A stretch of DNA of 64,000 nucleotides, from positions 99,335,152-99,399,151 of the forward strand of contig NC_057832.1 in the NCBI RefSeq assembly GCF_910594005.1, written 5' to 3'. The position numbers were made by a program, and so were the translations under genes. Shown here piece by piece: positions 51,363 to 62,859 of the stretch (position 1 is its first letter; every line of letters starts with the position of its first letter). The notes under the pieces are model-generated. The model did not search any database. It worked only from the letters and a program-made list of their open reading frames with translations, and was not told the DNA's origin. The stretch comes from Cervus elaphus. Its lineage: Eukaryota; Chordata; Mammalia; Artiodactyla; Cervidae.

Positions 51363-52210
51363 ACATATATCAAGAAATTCACTTTTATTGTACATTTTGT
51401 TCTTAGTTTGGGTTTATAGTTTTATAACCCTAAATATCTGATAGGGATAATATAAGCTTCTTGACTAGTAGAACTGGGTAGGAAAAACTGTGCATCTATC
51501 TATATTTTAATACTGAACTCTGGAGATATATTTTTATTAAACCCCAATTTTTAAATTAGCCTTATTTACTAGAGATTATCCCGGATCATATGAATTTGAA
51601 AAGAGCATTTTTTTTTTTTTTGTAGAATCTCAAAAATTCTACATAATTTTTGAGTGTTTTGAAACAATTTATAGAAGTGCTCATTTATTTCTAGGCCAAT
51701 TTGAATAGAACTCCTTTGGATTTTATAAATGAGGAATGCCATTGGGAGGTAGAAAAATATGTATGCATAACACACATACACACATATAAACATATAAAAA
51801 CATGCAGACAGGTGTAAACAGAGGTCTTGTAACTTTCATTTTATAGCTTAGCCATGAGTTAAATATAGATAGATAAGTACACAATTCACTAATTTATTTG
51901 AGTTGATTCTCATCTTTATTAGTTTTTTCGAATCCAAGTATATTTCTAGAAGATGAAACAAGTTAGGTTACCTGCTTAATGACTGATAAAGCTTATTTTT
52001 AAAATCAATACTTATGAAGAAGACTTTTAGAATTTTCCTTGATAAATAATCTTATGGAGGCTGTTGACTAAATTTTGGGCACAGGACAGTGTGAAAACAA
52101 ATAAGTAGTAGTTTGTTTCCATAAAGTCTTCTTAAGTTTTACCTCCCAATCCAAAGGCAGGGAAAAAAAAATTATTCCTTTGGAAGTTGCGTTTCAAGGA
52201 GATGGCTCTC
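51363..52210. other. intron sequence, no clear feature
   Basis: AT-rich; a (CA)/(TA)-rich low-complexity run at 51765-51800. No exon or assignable repeat. Confidence 0.4.
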
Positions 52211-52249
52211 TAAGGGGGGAAAAAAAGAAACCAACACCAAATTGTACCT

Positions 52250-52377
52250 TTTGGGACTTCGCTGATGGCCTGGGGATTAAGACTGCATACTTCCTTGCAG
52301 AAGGTGAGGGTATGATCCCTGGTCCAGGAACTAAGATCCCCCACTGTGCTGCACTACAGAAAAAGAAAAAGCCATCA
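52250..52377 (+). mobile_element. CHR SINE
   Basis: Head GGGACTTCGCTGATGGCCTG, then GGTATGATCCCTGGTCCAGG, A-rich tail. AGATGGCTCT occurs before (52201) and after (52381); if this is the target site, about 40 bp of extra 5' sequence moved with or beside the SINE. Confidence 0.8.
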
Positions 52378-52390
52378 AAGAGATGGCTCT

Positions 52391-52951
52391 TAGGTCCCAG
52401 AGAAAATAAGGTAGAAAATTTACATCTTAAAGGCATAGAGAAAGGATGTAAATTGTCTCTAAAAGGATTTCAGGGGCATATTTGCTTATTGTCAGAATTC
52501 TGGGATAATTATTATTTGTTTTTTTCTTAAAAAAAAAAATTCAATGAATTCTTTGCATTAGGACTCCAAAATATATTTGCAATGGGCTTAGAATGACAAG
52601 GCTTGTACATTCTCTGGGCCTTTGTCAAAACTATTTCCTGGCTATCAGTGTTAATTTAAATCTCAGGCTTGGTCTAAGTCTGATTTTGTCTCCTAATCTT
52701 GTTAAGGGAATTTTTTCCCCCTTCAGACCAGCCAAGGCATTCTCTGGTCTATTTTATTTTTTCTTTTCTTTCTTTCTTTTTTGAAATCTGATCTTTCCAT
52801 AGGTACCTATAAGGTATTTGTTTAGGACGAGTGTTCTCTAAAAATCCTTTTAGATAGAAAAATCCAAATTGTTAATGGTATACCTGTATCAATGTGATTC
52901 AAAGCCTATAAGCCTCTTTATAGCTTAATTATGGGTTTAAAAGGCATCCCC
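52391..52951. other. intron sequence, no feature seen
   Basis: No gene or assignable repeat. Confidence 0.4.
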
Positions 52952-52962
52952 AAAGAGGGTGC

Positions 52963-54122
52963 CAACATCAAATTGCCAATATCTGTTGGATTATCAAAAA
53001 AGCAAGAGAGTTCCAGAAAAATATCTATTTCTGCTTTATTGACTATGACAAAACCTTTGACTGTGTGGATCACCACAAACTGTGGAAAATTCTGAAAGAG
53101 ATGGGAATACCAGACCACCTGACCTACCTCTTGAGAAATCTGTATGCAGGTCAGGAAGCAACAGAACTGGACGTGGAACAACAGACTGGTTCCAAATAGG
53201 GAAAGGAGTACGTCAAGGCTGTATGTTGTCACCCTCCTTATTTAACTTATATGCAGAGTACATCATGAGAAACACTGGGCTAGATGAAGCACAAGCTGGA
53301 ATCAAGATTGCTGGGAGAAATATCAATAACCTCAGATATGCAGATGACACCACCCTTACGGCAGAAAGCAAAGAAGAACTAAAGAGCCTCTTGATGAAAG
53401 TGGAAGAGGAGAGTGAAGAAGTTGGCTTAAAACTCAACATTCAGAAAACTAAGATCATGGTATCCAGTCCCATCACTTCATGGCAAATAGATGGGGAAAC
53501 AGTGGAAATAGTGACAGACTTTATTTTTTTGGGCTCCAAAATCACTGCAGATGGACTTCAGTGTGACTGCAGCCATGAAATTAAAAGACGCTTACTCCTT
53601 GAAAGGAAAGTTATGACCAAGCTAGACAGCATATAAGCAGAGACATTACTTTGCCAACAAAGGTCCGTCTAGTCAAGGCTATGGTTTTTCCAGTAGTCAT
53701 GTATGGCTGTGAGAGAGTTAGACTATAAAGAAAGCTGAGCACTGAAGAATTGATGCTTTTGAACTGTGGTGTTGGAGAAGACTCTTGAGAGTCCCTTGGA
53801 CTGCCAGAAGATCCAACCAGTCCATCCTAAAGGAAATCAGTCCTGAATATTCATTGGAAGGCTGATACAGAAGCTGAAGCTCCAATACTTTGGCCTTCTG
53901 ATGCAAAGAACTGACTCATTTGAAAAGACCCTGATGCTGGGAAAGATTGAAGGCAGGAGAAGAAGGGGATGACAGAGGATGAGATGGTTGGATGGCATCA
54001 ACAACTCAATGGAGATGAGTTTGAGTAAACTCCGGGAGTTGGTGATGAACAGGGAGGCCTGGTATGCTGCAGTCCATGGAGTCGCAAAGAGTTGGACATG
54101 ACTGAGCAACTGAAGTAAGCTG
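52963..54122 (+). mobile_element. BovB LINE, 1.16 kb, with RT box and TSD
   Basis: Sense copy that includes much of the reverse transcriptase: FCFIDYDKTFDCVDHHKLWK, then GKGVRQGCMLSPSLFNLYAE and the catalytic YADD (open frame 53082-53636). Frame breaks near 53175 and 53640 make it non-functional. AAAGAGGGTGC is exactly duplicated at 52952-52962 and 54123-54133. Confidence 0.95.
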
Positions 54123-54133
54123 AAAGAGGGTGC

Positions 54134-54886
54134 AAAAGATGCATACCCTGTCTCCCCACACCCCAAGATCCAGAGTTACTCCCAAAGATAGTCTAGGCGA
54201 GTAGACTTGTGATAGTTGCAGGTGGGATGAAGAACCTCCTATGACAAAGGACACAAAAGACAGAGACATGGGAAAGCAATGACTGTTTCTGGGGTCTATA
54301 ACCGATGAGTATGCAAATCCAAATTCACAAGAGTTACAATCCAAAGAATTAATTCTCAAATGCTTTTCTCCTGCTAATCTGACAAGGAGAAGTTTACCTT
54401 CTCTTGACCAACGCTGGATGGAAATCTGGGAGGCTGATTTTGGTTAAGAATTCTTAACCTTTTGTCAGCTGTCCCAGGTTTTTAGCTGTATCCTCTATGG
54501 TGAGTGGGGTGTCCTGGCCCTCCCTTTATGATCTTAGGTTAACAAGAGAAAAGCATACGAAGCTATTTAGTATGATTTACATGAGACAAGAGCCTTCATT
54601 AGAAAGTGAATAGCCCAAAGAAGTGGTTAAACTTGAATGTTTTAGTAGTAGTTTTGATGAAAAAAGCAGAACATGATAGGAGCTAACAGTAGTAAACTAG
54701 GGGAAAGTTAGCAAGACCCTCAATATTCAAGGTGCCATATTTTGAGGTAACGTGTTCTCAACCCCATCAGTAATGATAACTCGCATAGCTTGACAATGGT
54801 GATATCCAAAAATAATTATTTCCATAATTTGAACATACCCATTAATTAACCTAGCTAATCCTAAATTCTTTTTCTGCCACTGTCTT
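54134..54886. other. intron sequence, no feature seen
   Basis: No gene or clear repeat in about 750 bp. Confidence 0.45.
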
Positions 54887-54898
54887 TTGAGTTATCAT

Positions 54899-55745
54899 CA
54901 GTTCAGTTCAGTCGCTCAGTCGTGTCCGACTCTTTGCAGCCCCATGGACTGCAGCACGCCAGGCTTCCCTGTCCGTCACCAACTTCTGGAGCTTGCTCAA
55001 ACTGAAGTCCACTGAGTCGGTGATGCCTTCCAGCCACCTCATCCTCTGTCGTCCCCTTCTTCTCCTGTCTTCAATCTTTCCCAACATCAGGGTCTTTTCC
55101 AGTGAGTCAGTTCTTCGTATCAGGTGGCCAAAGTATTGGAGTTTCGGCTTCAGCATCAGCCATCCAATGAATATTCAGGGTTGATTTCTTTTAGGATGGA
55201 CTGGTTTGATCTCCTTGCAATCCAAGGGACTCTCAAGAGTCTTCTCCAACACTACAGTTCAAAAGCATCAATTCTTTGGCACTCAGCTTTCTTTATGGTC
55301 CAAAGACCCTATGGTCTCTCTTTATGTGAGAACATGTATGGTCTCACATTCATACATGACTACTGGAAAAACCAAAGCTTTGATCAGATGGACCTTTGTC
55401 AGCAAAGTAATGTCTCTGCTTTTTAATATGCTGTATAGGTTGGTCATAGCTTTTCTTCCAGGGAGTAAGCATGTTTTAATTTCATGGCTACAGTCACCAT
55501 CTGCAGTGATTTTGGAGCCCAAGAAAACAAAGTCTGTCACTGTTTCCATTGTTTCCCCATCTATTTGCCATGAAGTGATGGGACCAGATGCCATGATCTT
55601 AGTTTTTTGAATGTTGAGTTTTCAGCCAGCTTTTTCACTTTCCTCTTTCATTTTCATCAAGAGACTCTTCAGTTCCCCTTCACTATCTGCCATAAGGGTG
55701 GTGTCATCTGTGTATCTGAGGTTATTGATAGTTTTCTTGGCAATC
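54899..55745 (-). mobile_element. BovB LINE 3' copy with TSD
   Basis: Minus copy from CAGTTCAGTTCAGTCGCTCA to inside the RT. TTGAGTTATCAT (54887-54898) and TTGAGTTGTCAT (55746-55757) flank it. About 55 bp of extra sequence with short inverted pieces (ACCCTATGGTCTCT, ACATGTATGGTCTCAC) near 55300-55345 is not part of usual BovB. Confidence 0.92.
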
Positions 55746-55847
55746 TTGAGTTGTCATAGTAGCTTATAAATTTTATGGTCTTTAGGATCTTTAGAATATC
55801 TCAGAAATCACTGAGTCTTCTCTCCTTACCTTGGGGTAGTATGTTTG

Positions 55848-55948
55848 TGGGCTTCCCAGGTAGCACTCGTGGTAAAGAACCCATCCACCCACCAGTGAAG
55901 GATGCAAGAGATGCAGGTTCGATCTGGGTTGGGAAGATCCGCTGGTCT
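55848..55948 (+). mobile_element. Bov-tA head fragment
   Basis: GGGCTTCCCAGGTAGCACTC through GGTTCGATCTGGGTTGGGAA; 3' half missing. Confidence 0.8.
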
Positions 55949-55964
55949 CTTCTATTTAGTTAGC

Positions 55965-56020
55965 TTTTTTTTTAAAAATTTTTACTGGAGTAGAGTTGCT
56001 TTACAATGTTGTGTTAGTTT
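55965..56020 (-). mobile_element. L1 3' terminus, minus
   Basis: TTTTTACTGGAGTAGAGTTG CTTTACAATGTTGTGTTAG is the complement of an L1 3' end. Confidence 0.6.
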
Positions 56021-56094
56021 TAATTGATCTACTTCTTGTTCATTAGTACTTGTCTTGCTGTTGGTCAGTTTTTCACAATTTAATGCTAACACAT

Positions 56095-56312
56095 GTGCCA
56101 TGCTGTTGCTTCCGTCATGCCTGACTCTGTGCCACCCTATGGACTGTGGCCTTCCAGGCTCCTCTGTCCATGCGATTCTCCAGGCCAGAATCCTGGAGTG
56201 GGTTGCGATGCCCTCCTTCAGGGGATCTTCCCAACCCAGGGATCGAACCCACATCTCCTAAGTCTCCTGCATTGGCAGGTGGGTTCTTTACCACTAGCGC
56301 CACTTGGATAGT
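56095..56312 (-). mobile_element. Bov-tA SINE
   Basis: Near full-length minus copy (GCTTCCGTCATGCCTGACTC to TACCACTAGCGCCACTTGG), with an extra GTGCTAGTGCCAC at its head. Confidence 0.85.
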
Positions 56313-56319
56313 GCTAGTG

Positions 56320-58320
56320 CCACCTTCTAACATATAATGTGTACTTATTAAATGTTTGTGATTGTAGAACTGAGCCCCAGTCATGAACTATTTATTTATA
56401 ACATAACTTTTTTCCCCTTACAGTTCATTACCTATGTAATTTGTCCCTTAAATGAATTTAACCCCACACACAGTCATACACGTAAAAAGTTCAGTATTGA
56501 CTTTTCAGCTCTTCTGTGTAATATTCTTGGTTAGATTCTCTGTCAGATGGCACTGATAATTAACCCTTTAGGAAGAGCCTGAGGTTTTTCAGACTCTCTG
56601 GCTAGATAATAACAATGGACATGATGATACTTAATGATTCTAAAGCAATACTGGTTTTTTTCAGGAGCATCATATTAAACCGGTTAAAGACTCCTTTGAC
56701 TTAAAACCTACTTTTCAGATCTCACATTTTATCTACTCTTTTTCTGCAAAGCTGTTTCTCAAATATGTAGCAGAGATCACGGCAGATGTGTATCTCCACT
56801 TGAAGAGTGAGGGACTCAGCAGGAGATCTGTCAGCTTAAAGAAAGCAAAGGTGATGGATATTTGGGGACTCACAGTTAGACTCCTGAAGTGCCCCCCCCC
56901 CAACCCAGTCTTGGGAAGAAAAGGAAGAGCACCCTAGAAAGTTTGGGTCCTTGCCAAGATGTAGCAGAGTATCAAAGAATACTCTCTTTAGAGCACTTAT
57001 AAATATGAATTAGTTCTTATAATAGCTCTGTGGTAAGCAATTGTAGTTTACTAATTGAAAGGCCAAATAAAATAAAATAAATGTTAAACGCCGTTAAGCA
57101 CTCTACTTAGTGCTTGTCCAAGGCTCCAGAGCAGAGAGCTGTAAATGCAAAAAACAAACGCCAAGACAGAATCTCAGTTTCTATTAATTTATCTGTAAAT
57201 ATAAATAATTCCCGAGTTATAAGATAATAAATATTCTTGAGCAGAAATTAGAATGTTTCAGAACATAGTTGTTTAGGTTTTTATGTTTCATTAATTTTCA
57301 AAGGGTTAAAAAGTCAGAAAAACAAGAAGCAAACTTATAGTTGTATCTTTTCTGCTTAAATATTATGATTTAGTTAAGTCAAATACAATATAAAAAAAAC
57401 TTATTCTATAATACTTCAACCAAATGCTTATTTGACTAAATTATGAGTACTTAGTTAAAGCACTACAGAATAAAAACTCAAGTTCAGCTTTTTACTTTGT
57501 GTTTGAAATATTAGTATAAGCTCCAAATGAAATGTCTTTTTTTTTTTTTTAATGTCTTGTAGATAGCTAGAACTGGATTCAGAGTGGAAATAGGAGGAAG
57601 GGAGTCAAAAAGATAGTTTTGGAAGTTACCATAAAGGTCATTATCATATTGTTAGCTATATGTGGAAGGATTGTAGGGAGGACAAAGATGGCTGATGAGA
57701 GAAACTTGGGTTCTATTAAATGAACAAGAAGTAGTAGTATTGGCAAAATTTATACTACAGTAACCTTTATATAGTTTCTTATACCTTCTAATCCAGTTAA
57801 ATCCATAATTTTACTTGATACTAAAAGTTTGAAATAAACTTAATATGACATGCTAATTTCAGGGGAGTTATTTTTTTTTCTAAAAGCTATGATTAAAAAC
57901 TAGATATTTTACATTGAATTGTTTTGTACTTGATTGGTATGTTATTATTTTTCAAAGGAATATCGTTTTATTGAAACTAGAGCACAGGAGTCTTAATTTT
58001 CCACCTTAGCCTCTTTGTTGTACTGTACTGCTATAAAACCATCAGTGTTCATTAAGCCCTGAGTCACTTTTTATTTAACCTGATCAAAACAATACTATCT
58101 GCAAACTTTATTTCAAAGAAGATCAAATTTTATAAATAAATCTAAAGGGGCAAGATGTTGTCGTCCTGTTTTTTCTGAGGCTTGGTGATAGGCCAAGGTG
58201 TGTAGAAGGAAAAGGACTAAGTTTGACTAAAATGGTGAAATTTCAAAAAACTTTTTTTGTGGAGTATGAGCAAAAAGAATTCATCTGAAATGTAGCAGGA
58301 TTAATTTACTATGTTAATCT
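56320..58320. other. intron sequence, mostly unassigned
   Basis: Two kilobases without young LINEs or SINEs. Contains a short (AAATA)n run at about 57066-57082 and a T12 tract bracketed by AATGTCTT at 57531. No exon recognised. Confidence 0.5.
57531..57558 (-). mobile_element. possible poly(A)-only insertion (weak)
   Basis: AATGTCTT occurs at 57531-57538 and 57551-57558 around 12 T. The repeat is only 8 bp and the nick context is not typical, so slippage or chance is possible. Confidence 0.35.
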
Positions 58321-58329
58321 GAAATTCAC

Positions 58330-58610
58330 AGTATAGTTGCATTAAATTTTCTGGTAGCCACATTAAAAAAAGTAAAAAGAAACAAAAGTGATTTTTAATA
58401 ATATATTGTATTTAGTCTTATAAATCCATAATGTTACAATTTCAGCATATAATCCATATTAAAATTGAGATATTTTACTTTTTCATATTAAGTCTGATAT
58501 CTGGTATGTATTATGTTTTGACAACACATTTAAATTTGGACTGGCCACATTTCAAGTGTTCACTAGCCTCATATGGCTAGTCGCTATCTATTGAACAGTA
58601 CAATTCATAA
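58330..58610 (-). repeat. old MER-type DNA transposon
   Basis: Same family as the copy in SMO intron 6, here with GGACTGGCCACATTTCAAGT, TTCACTAGCCTCATATGGCT and TAGTCGCTATCTATTGAACA at one end. Family name uncertain. Confidence 0.5.
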
Positions 58611-58634
58611 GTAATTGAAAGTAAATACATTTTG

Positions 58635-58761
58635 GGGGAATTCCCTGGCAGTCCAGTGGTTAGGAGTCAGTGCTTTTACTGCCTGAGGGCTTAGGTTCAG
58701 TCCCTGGCTCGGGAACTAAGATCCTGCAGGCAGCGTGACTTGGCCAAAAGACAAAAAAAGG
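58635..58761 (+). mobile_element. CHR SINE with 12-bp TSD
   Basis: Head GGGGAATTCCCTGGCAGTCC, then GGTTCAGTCCCTGGCTCGGG, A-rich tail. AAATACATTTTG is exactly duplicated at 58623-58634 and 58762-58773. Confidence 0.93.
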
Positions 58762-59179
58762 AAATACATTTTGAGCTTCATAGACACCATTATCTGTTAT
58801 CTATACGGACATATTTCTTTCTAGCAGTTCTTAGGGACAGGGCAATTCATTTGATAGACTTGGCTTGATGAACTCAAGGAAAGTTTATATGAATAAAAAA
58901 TAAGGTGAGATCCAGTTAGAAGGAACTTCTAAAGGAGATGGCAGTGCCAAGACTAAATTTAATACTATCATACTATATAGACACATGCACCTTGTCTAAT
59001 GAAAGCTGGCTTCCTTATTCCCTTCAGTTGCTTTATTTCTCTGATTATCTGCAAGAAGTAACTATTTGACTGGAAGTCAGAATGTTAAAATCAGAATGTG
59101 AGGGCTTGAAGAATCTTTAGAAGATAATGTAGGTTGTTAGAGTGATAAATTAAAAGTTTTAATAGATTATACATGTAAT

Positions 59180-59614
59180 TTTTCCAGTGGTCATGTATGG
59201 ATGTGAGAATTGGACTGTGAGGAAAGCTGAGCGCTGAAAAATTGATGCTTTTGAACTGTGGTGTTGGAGAAGACTCTTGAGAGTCCCTTGGACTGCAAGG
59301 AGATCCAACCAGCCCATCCTAAAGGAGATCAGCCTTGGGTGTTCATTGGAAGGACTGATGCTGAGCTGAAACTCCAATACTTGGGCCACTTCATGCGAAG
59401 AATTGACTCATTGGAAAAGACCCTGATGCTGGGAGGGATTGAGGGCAGGAGGAGAAGGGGATGACAGAGGATGAGATGGCTGGATGGCATCACCAACTCG
59501 ATGGGCATGAGCTTGAGTAAACTCCAGGAGTTGGTGATGGACAGGGAGGCCTGGCGTGCTGCGATTCATGGGGTCGCAAAGAGTCGGACACGACTGAGCG
59601 ACTAAACTGAACTG
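59180..59614 (+). mobile_element. BovB 3' fragment
   Basis: Sense 3' end of BovB (TTTTCCAGTGGTCATGTATG to CGACTAAACTGAACTG). Flanked left by ATACATGTAAT at 59169-59179 and right by the same at 59615-59625. Confidence 0.93.
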
Positions 59615-59625
59615 ATACATGTAAT

Positions 59626-59818
59626 GGGCTTCCTGGTGGCTCAGCTGGTAAAGAATCGCCTGCAATGTGGGAGACCTGGGTTTGATTCCTGGGTTGGGAA
59701 GAGGCCCTGGAGAAGGGAAAGGCTACCCACTCCAGTATTCTGGCCTGGAGAATTCCATGGATTGTGTACTCCCTGGGGTCACGAAGAGTCAGACACAACT
59801 GAGTGACTGTCACTTTTC
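59626..59818 (+). mobile_element. Bov-tA SINE at the same target site
   Basis: Complete SINE (GGGCTTCCTGGTGGCTCAGC to CAACTGAGTGACTGTCACTT) directly after the BovB copy, itself bounded by ATACATGTAAT at 59615-59625 and 59819-59829. Confidence 0.93.
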
Positions 59819-59829
59819 ATACATGTAAT

Positions 59830-60802
59830 GGTGTAAAATTCAAAAGATATAAAAGATTATATGGCAAAACTAAAGCACTTGTCCTCTAGCCACTTGATTG
59901 CCCTTTTTAGAGGCAGCCAGAATGTTGAGTTTTTGTGTGTCCTTCAGGAGCTGTTTTCAATATATTTTGCCTTGACAAACGAAGCTATAATGAATATACT
60001 TGTATGTATCTGGACAGATATGTGAATGTCTATAGAAATATTCTTACAAGTGAAATTCTAATTCAAAAGGAATGTATTTATTTTTTATTTTGTGAATATT
60101 GCCAAATACAGTGGAGGTTGTACCAGTTAATACTCCCAACTAGTTATGTGTGAATAAATCTTTTTCTTATTGAACCAATTTTCCAGACTGAATCTAAGGA
60201 GCAAACAAAATACATAGGTTAAAAAAATTTTTTATTGTGCTGTTCTAATTGAAGAGGCATAGATAACCCTGTTTTGTCTTGGCATGATTATCTTGAGTCC
60301 TCAGTTCCAGAGTTTAGATTGAAAACACTGATTGTAATCCAGCTCCCCTTATTTTATGTATGAAGAGTTCCAAATAAATGGTTCTGTTTCTCCAAGTACT
60401 CCCTAAAAAGGGAAAGAAAATGGACTATAGAATGGTCTAAAATGTAGGCAAAAAACTTCTTGGTGTTCAGTGTAATGGGCAAACTTCAATTAATGACTTT
60501 TTAAGAGTTAAACTTGTTAAAATAACATTTGCTGTTTGATTTTGTTTCATAAGTTTCATGGTTAGTGGAAGCTTTGGCAGCCCAGGGCATCATTGTATTA
60601 GAATAGGGAACTTGATGGTCAGGGAGAAGCAAGGGAGGAAACCCTTACATTTCATAGTTGTGACGTGGTGACTGCTGATGTGAAAAGCAAAGGGGTAAAG
60701 ACCAGCTGAAGAGGATGAGGTTTATAGTAGAAAAAGGATCCGGAGTGTCTCGCCTAGTGCTTGGTAAGCAGTGGCTGCACAGATACCCTAGTTCCTTGTT
60801 GG
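59830..60802. other. intron sequence, no clear feature
   Basis: About 970 bp; the part at 59920-60170 may be an old L1. No exon recognised. Confidence 0.45.
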
Positions 60803-60811
60803 TAGAAGTGT

Positions 60812-61543
60812 CCGTTCAGTCGCTCATTTGTGTCTGACTTTTTGTGACCCCATGGACTGTAGCACTCCAGGCCTTCCTGTCCATCACCAACTCCCAGAGT
60901 TTACTCAAACTCATGTCTATTGAATCTGTGATGCCATCCAGCCTTCTCATCCTCTCTCGTCGCCTTCTCCTCCTGCCTTCAATGTTTCCCAGCATCAAGG
61001 TCTTTTCCAATGAGTCAGTTCTTCGCATCAGGTGGCCCAAATATTGCAGTTCCAACTTCAGCATCAGTCCTTCCAGTGAATATTCAGGAATGATTTCTTT
61101 TAGGATGGACTGGTTGGATCTCCTTGCAGTCCAAGGGACTCTCAAGAATCTTCTCCAACAGCACAGTTCAAAAGCATCGATTCTTTGGCACTCAGCTTTC
61201 TTTATAGTCCAACTCTCACATCCATACATGACTACTGGAAAAACCATAGCTTTGACTAGACGGACCTCTGTTGGCAAAGTAATGTCTCTGCTTTTTAATA
61301 TGCTGTCTAGGTTGGTCATAACTTTCCTTCCAAGAAGTAAGCGTCTTTTAATTTCATGGCTACAGTCACCATCTGCAGTGATTTTGGAACCCCCCAAAAA
61401 TAAAGTCTGTCACTGTTTCCACTGTTTCCCCATCTATTTGCCATGAAGTGATGGGACCAGATGCATGATCTTAGTTTTCTGCATGTTGAGTTTTAAGCCA
61501 ACTTTTTCACTCTCCTCTTTCACTTTCATCAAGAGATTCTTCA
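60812..61543 (-). mobile_element. BovB LINE 3' copy with TSD
   Basis: Minus copy. The minus strand 61397-60816 stays open for 193 codons, covering the end of the RT protein (LGRKVMTNLDSILKSRDITL and on), unusually intact for a BovB tail. TAGAAGTGT at 60803-60811 and 61544-61552 flanks it. Confidence 0.92.
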
Positions 61544-61564
61544 TAGAAGTGTAGACTTGTCTAA

Positions 61565-62235
61565 CTATTTTGAAGGGTGGTACTTACCCAGATACACTGT
61601 GATCCAGCAGTTCTTTTCGTAGCTGTATACCTGAAAGAAATTCTCGCATATGTCCATAAGTGGTTGGTCGTTCACTGCTTGTTATTTGTGCTTATGGAAA
61701 ACAATCTTATTGTCCATACTCTTTGCTCAATGTTGAGTAAATTATGATAGATTTATTCCACAGGATACTATCTAGCAGTTTGAAGTGGTGAACTAGATGT
61801 ATGCATGGAAACATGATGGACCTTAAAAGTATGTGTGCGTGCCAAGTCACTTTAGTCATGTCTGACTCTGTGCAGCCCACCAAGGTCCTCTGTCCATAGG
61901 ATTCTCTAGGCAAGAATACTGGAGTGGGTTGCCATGCCCTCTGCCAGGGGATCTTCCTGACCCAGGGTTTGAACCTGAGTCTCTTATGTCTCCTGCATTG
62001 GCAGGCCGGGTTTTTACCACTAGTGCCACCTGGGAAGCCCTCTTAAAAGCATAGTGGTAATTAAAAACAGAAACAGATTGAGATATGTAACAATAGCATC
62101 TATATAAATTTTTAAAAGGTATGTAAATAAAACATATTACACAGTTTATTAGAAAATATCTAAGCACATTAAGTACATTACAGTGATTGCTTAAGTTGAG
62201 AGGATGATGAGAATGGGGATACAAGAATAAACAGT
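61565..62235 (+). repeat. old L1 LINE, sense
   Basis: Decayed L1 3' region in sense (GGTACTTACCCAGATACACT, AGGATACTATCTAGCAGTTT, then GAGAGGATGATGAGAATGGG), split by the Bov-tA at 61833. Confidence 0.5.
61833..62041 (-). mobile_element. Bov-tA SINE with TSD
   Basis: Near full-length minus copy. CTTAAAAGTAT (61822-61832) and CTTAAAAGCAT (62042-62052) are the duplication. Confidence 0.92.
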
Positions 62236-62635
62236 AAAAATATAGAACTGTGAAACTTCACTTTTCCTGTGGGTGGTCTTTGAAGCCTGTAATGACTGAC
62301 TGGGTGGTATCTACAGACCACTACCTATGTGTCTTGCATTGTTGCTATCTTTGAGAGTAATGTTTCTCATTATCATTGGAACATTTCTGTTGTTGTTGTT
62401 GTCGTCGTTGTTAATTAACTGTACTTAAAGTGATTATTTGGATGTCATGGTTCTGAAATCTTGCTCTTTTTTTGTTCTTCACTTCCCCTTTCTTTCCTTT
62501 TTCTGTCACTATATGTTCTGTTTGGTTATTGCTTTAATACAGAATATATTAACCTCATTGTTTATATCTGGTTTAGGTACTGCTTATATATAGCCAGTAC
62601 TATATGTTGTTATTCTTAGAAGATAGTAGTTAGTA
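62236..62635. other. intron sequence with (TTG)n
   Basis: Short TTG/TCG repeat at about 62390-62411; otherwise unassigned. Confidence 0.45.
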
Positions 62636-62852
62636 GGACTTCCCTGCTGGTTGGTTCAGTGACTAAGACACCACACTCCCAGTGCAGGGGCATAGGTTCA
62701 ATCCCTGATCTGGGAACTAGGTTTCACATGCTGCAACTAAAAATAAAATCCCACACACTGCAACTGCAGATCCCACATGCCACAGTGAAGATCAAAGATC
62801 CTACATGCTGCAACTAACACTTGGTGCAGCCAAATAAATATTTTTTAAAAAA
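62636..62852 (+). mobile_element. CHR SINE, extended
   Basis: Head GGACTTCCCTGCTGGTTGGT, then GGTTCAATCCCTGATCTGGG; the body holds three copies of a CACATGCTGCAACT-like unit before the AAATAAATA tail. AGATAGTAG / AGATAATAG at the edges suggest the target. Confidence 0.85.
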
Positions 62853-62859
62853 AGATAAT

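Noticed and set aside
53082..53636. Reverse transcriptase gene
   Set aside because: Although the YADD box is visible, it is a 5'-truncated, frame-broken BovB copy among several in the window.
57531..57558. Sixth poly(A)-tail insertion as a firm call
   Set aside because: The flanking repeat is only 8 bp and the nick site is atypical, so it is kept only as a weak feature.
59626..59818. tRNA genes (A-box and B-box sequences in many places)
   Set aside because: They are heads of Bov-tA and CHR SINEs; none folds as a full tRNA with an intact anticodon arm and both arms conserved.
62690..62820. CRISPR-like repeated CACATGCTGCAACT units
   Set aside because: Irregular spacing inside a CHR SINE body of a mammalian genome; no array structure or cas genes.
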